32,337 nt of DNA from an uncultured Prevotella sp. (GTDB taxonomy: Bacteria; Bacteroidota; Bacteroidia; Bacteroidales; Bacteroidaceae), in contig CALUGW010000022.1 of the NCBI GenBank assembly GCA_944320305.1, forward strand, positions 1 through 32,337. The letters run 5' to 3'. The position numbers and the translations under genes are program-made. This document shows, piece after piece, positions 30,946 to 32,337 of this stretch; positions within the stretch are counted from its first letter, which is position 1; every line of letters starts with the position of its first letter. The notes beneath the pieces were generated by a model. The model saw only the letters and a program-made list of their open reading frames with translations. It was not told where the DNA came from and made no database searches.

Positions 30946-31144
30946 TGTCTGCCTCCTTTCTCTTGATGAAGTGTTCGCATTGTGGGTCTTTCAGGAACTT
31001 GCACCATCTCCCGTCCGTGTAGTATTTGCATCGGCACAAGATAAGGCTTCCGTCAAGAGCCTTGCTGCACCACCCGTAGCTGTTGGCGCAGTTGCGGCAC
31101 GTGTATTGCGCCCGTACAGGCGTTTTCTTTCCCCGTCGTTCCAT
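30938..31144 (-). CDS. Small Cys-rich (zinc-binding) protein
   Basis: The 68-aa protein has seven Cys (16, 19, 26, 37, 39, 48, 56) and H58, including C-R-N-C and C-R-C and C-E-H motifs, consistent with one or two zinc ribbon or knuckle sites. It lies between the portal and MuF genes, overlapping the MuF start by eight bases, so its translation is coupled. The role is unknown; it could be a capsid accessory or regulatory protein. The small overlap and the surrounding order argue that it is real. Confidence 0.6.
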   Translation of the reverse strand: MERRGKKTPVRAQYTCRNCANSYGWCSKALDGSLILCRCKYYTDGRWCKFLKDPQCEHFIKRKEADNG

Positions 31145-31150
31145 TCCTGT

Positions 31151-32337
31151 TTATTCTGTCGGCTCGAATACGTCGGCCACGCTCTGTTCCCGTATCTCCT
31201 GTAACGTCTTGTCAACATCGTCAGACCATCCGAGCTGTTCTATCGCCTCACGCTGCGAAATGATGGGTTCGCCTCCGTTGGCGGCAAGCAGCTTGTCGAT
31301 GGTGTCCTTTTCGTCTGTAATCGTGAACGGCGTTATCTGCACCTCCACACTCAGCGCGTCGATGTCGGCTGCGTAGCTGTCTCCGAGCATGACTTTCAAG
31401 AACTGCTTGACAACGTTCACCTCGCGGTCAAAGAACTCAATGAGCCGTCCGCTTTCGTCTTTCACTTTCAGTTGCGCGTCGATAAAGAGCTGTTTCCTGC
31501 TTTCGCCCGACAATGCCTGTTGCGACATCTTCTCATAGCTCCAGTCGGGCAGCTGCAACTGCGTGAAGAAAAGGTTGCGTAGCTCATTCACGTAGAACTT
31601 CAAGTTTTCTACGGCCTGCTGCCACGTGACATACTCCGCCTTTCCGTTGGCTGGATATTGAGCCACGGCCTTAAACTCTTTGTTTGGGCTTCCCTCTTTG
31701 CCGTAGCCCACTTCCTCATCAGCGAACACCACAAACAGCGGCTTCGAGTTCTCGCGCAGATAGTTCCCGTTTCGGCTCAACGCCCATTCAATCTCGTAAA
31801 CTATCCGTGACGTATCTTCCCATATCGGTGTCGGCCTGTACATGTAGATGCAGGGTATCTTCTGCAAGGTTATCGCTTCATCCTCCACCGCCTCCCAATC
31901 GCCGTTCTGCGTACTCCACTTGATGTGCCGCGTGGCCGTGTAGCAGTCGAAGTATTGCACAATCTTTCGGGCGTTCCTGCGCGTGTAAGCTACCGACATC
32001 GCTATCATGTCGCCGTACTCGTCAAACAACGGGTAAAGCTCATCGCCGAACATCGGCGAAAAGTTCCTGCAACGCAATTTCAGGTCGGACTTGAAGCCGT
32101 AGGCGGTGTGCTGCTGCTCAACGGCGTACCACAGCGTCATCACCTCGCATCCTGCGAAAAGCATATTGCACCGCTCTATGTTCACGCTGTCGATACGGTT
32201 TTTCATAAAAATCTTTTCGAGGTACGTAGCCACCTCCTTTTGCTGCTCGTTTTCGGGCTTGTAAACACGCTTCACTGGTATGCCCGTGACAAGCTCCGTC
32301 ATGCGCTTTACGGCGAGCCGCTGCAAGTCGCACGTTA
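31151..32337 (-). CDS. Portal protein (SPP1 gp6-like), 5' end outside the window
   Basis: The frame stays open to the right edge. About 395 residues are present, and I see no credible start inside. The content fits an SPP1-type portal: R-M-T-E-L-V-T-G-I-P-V at the visible start, an acidic middle (wing) region with R-N-F-S-P-M-F-G-D-E, a helical stem region (Y-E-I-E-W-A-L-S-R-N-G-N-Y-L-R) and a C-terminal helical clip/crown. Portal proteins form the dodecameric DNA channel. The next gene in transcription order is the Cys-rich protein and then MuF, which fits the portal-MuF pairing. Confidence 0.85.
   Translation of the reverse strand, partial: TCDLQRLAVKRMTELVTGIPVKRVYKPENEQQKEVATYLEKIFMKNRIDSVNIERCNMLFAGCEVMTLWYAVEQQHTAYGFKSDLKLRCRNFSPMFGDELYPLFDEYGDMIAMSVAYTRRNARKIVQYFDCYTATRHIKWSTQNGDWEAVEDEAITLQKIPCIYMYRPTPIWEDTSRIVYEIEWALSRNGNYLRENSKPLFVVFADEEVGYGKEGSPNKEFKAVAQYPANGKAEYVTWQQAVENLKFYVNELRNLFFTQLQLPDWSYEKMSQQALSGESRKQLFIDAQLKVKDESGRLIEFFDREVNVVKQFLKVMLGDSYAADIDALSVEVQITPFTITDEKDTIDKLLAANGGEPIISQREAIEQLGWSDDVDKTLQEIREQSVADVFEPTE

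Larger units (their letters stand above)
5680..32337. mobile_element. Integrated siphovirus-like prophage, left end to portal gene (incomplete)
   Basis: Integrase next to a tRNA, lysis cassette, complete tail and head modules in canonical siphophage order and a portal gene cut by the window edge identify a prophage. GC content is clearly higher than in the 1998-5073 island. The terminase, replication and repressor regions and the right attachment site lie outside the window. A long tape measure protein and the absence of sheath or baseplate-wedge genes point to a non-contractile long tail. Confidence 0.9.

Overview
The window joins a piece of Bacteroidales (Bacteroides/Parabacteroides-like) chromosome or older accessory DNA (about 1-5600) to the left part of an integrated siphovirus-type prophage (about 5680-32337, running off the right edge). 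The host assignment rests on repeated matches to the Bacteroidetes promoter pattern (a TTTG-like -33 box and TAnnTTTG -7 box 18-20 bases apart), the weak Shine-Dalgarno signals, and the gene families present.

Left flank. A 5'-truncated M20/M42-type metallopeptidase is followed by small uncharacterised ORFs and two hairpin terminators. A consensus promoter then reads into a short structured segment that looks like a small RNA (1580-1680). From 1998 to 5073 lies a tight AT-rich four-gene operon: a SatD-like protein with class III nucleotidyl-cyclase motifs and a C-terminal helix-turn-helix, a DUF3307-like membrane protein, a single-TM protein of unknown family, and a PD-(D/E)xK (Mrr-like) nuclease. 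It has its own promoter and an adjacent inverted repeat. Its composition suggests a defence or stress-signalling cassette. A 253-bp segment bounded by 17-bp inverted repeats and an imperfect tRNA-Met(CAT) gene follow; the tRNA marks the presumed attachment site.

Prophage. A tyrosine recombinase (+) is next to the tRNA, with copies of one 14-bp motif on both sides of it. Everything structural is on the minus strand, so transcription runs from the right edge towards the integrase: portal (cut by the edge), small Cys-rich protein, MuF head protein with a C-terminal toxin-like domain, scaffold, decoration protein, major capsid protein, four connector/tail-completion proteins, major tail protein, tail assembly chaperones G and GT (joined by a textbook -1 frameshift site), tape measure protein, Dit-like protein, tail tip/fibre proteins including a HAEG-repeat fibre and a collagen-like-repeat protein, then a lysis cassette (membrane-anchored coiled coil, holin candidate, amidase endolysin, u-spanin-like lipoprotein). 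A minus-strand promoter plus two hairpins between the lysis genes and the integrase looks like a phage small RNA.

Insert in the head module. Between MuF and scaffold (27.3-29.3 kb) sits a block with its own host-type promoters: a HigB/HigA toxin-antitoxin pair (-) and small plus-strand genes. Two of the plus-strand genes start from nearly identical ~39-bp promoter cassettes that place the start codon almost at the predicted transcription start. The MuF gene becomes AT-rich at its 3' third, where a papain-like Cys/His domain is encoded. The small gene converging on it (29023-29232) is the best candidate for its immunity protein. This MuF-toxin/immunity cassette and the four-gene operon at 1998-5073 are the most interesting systems here.
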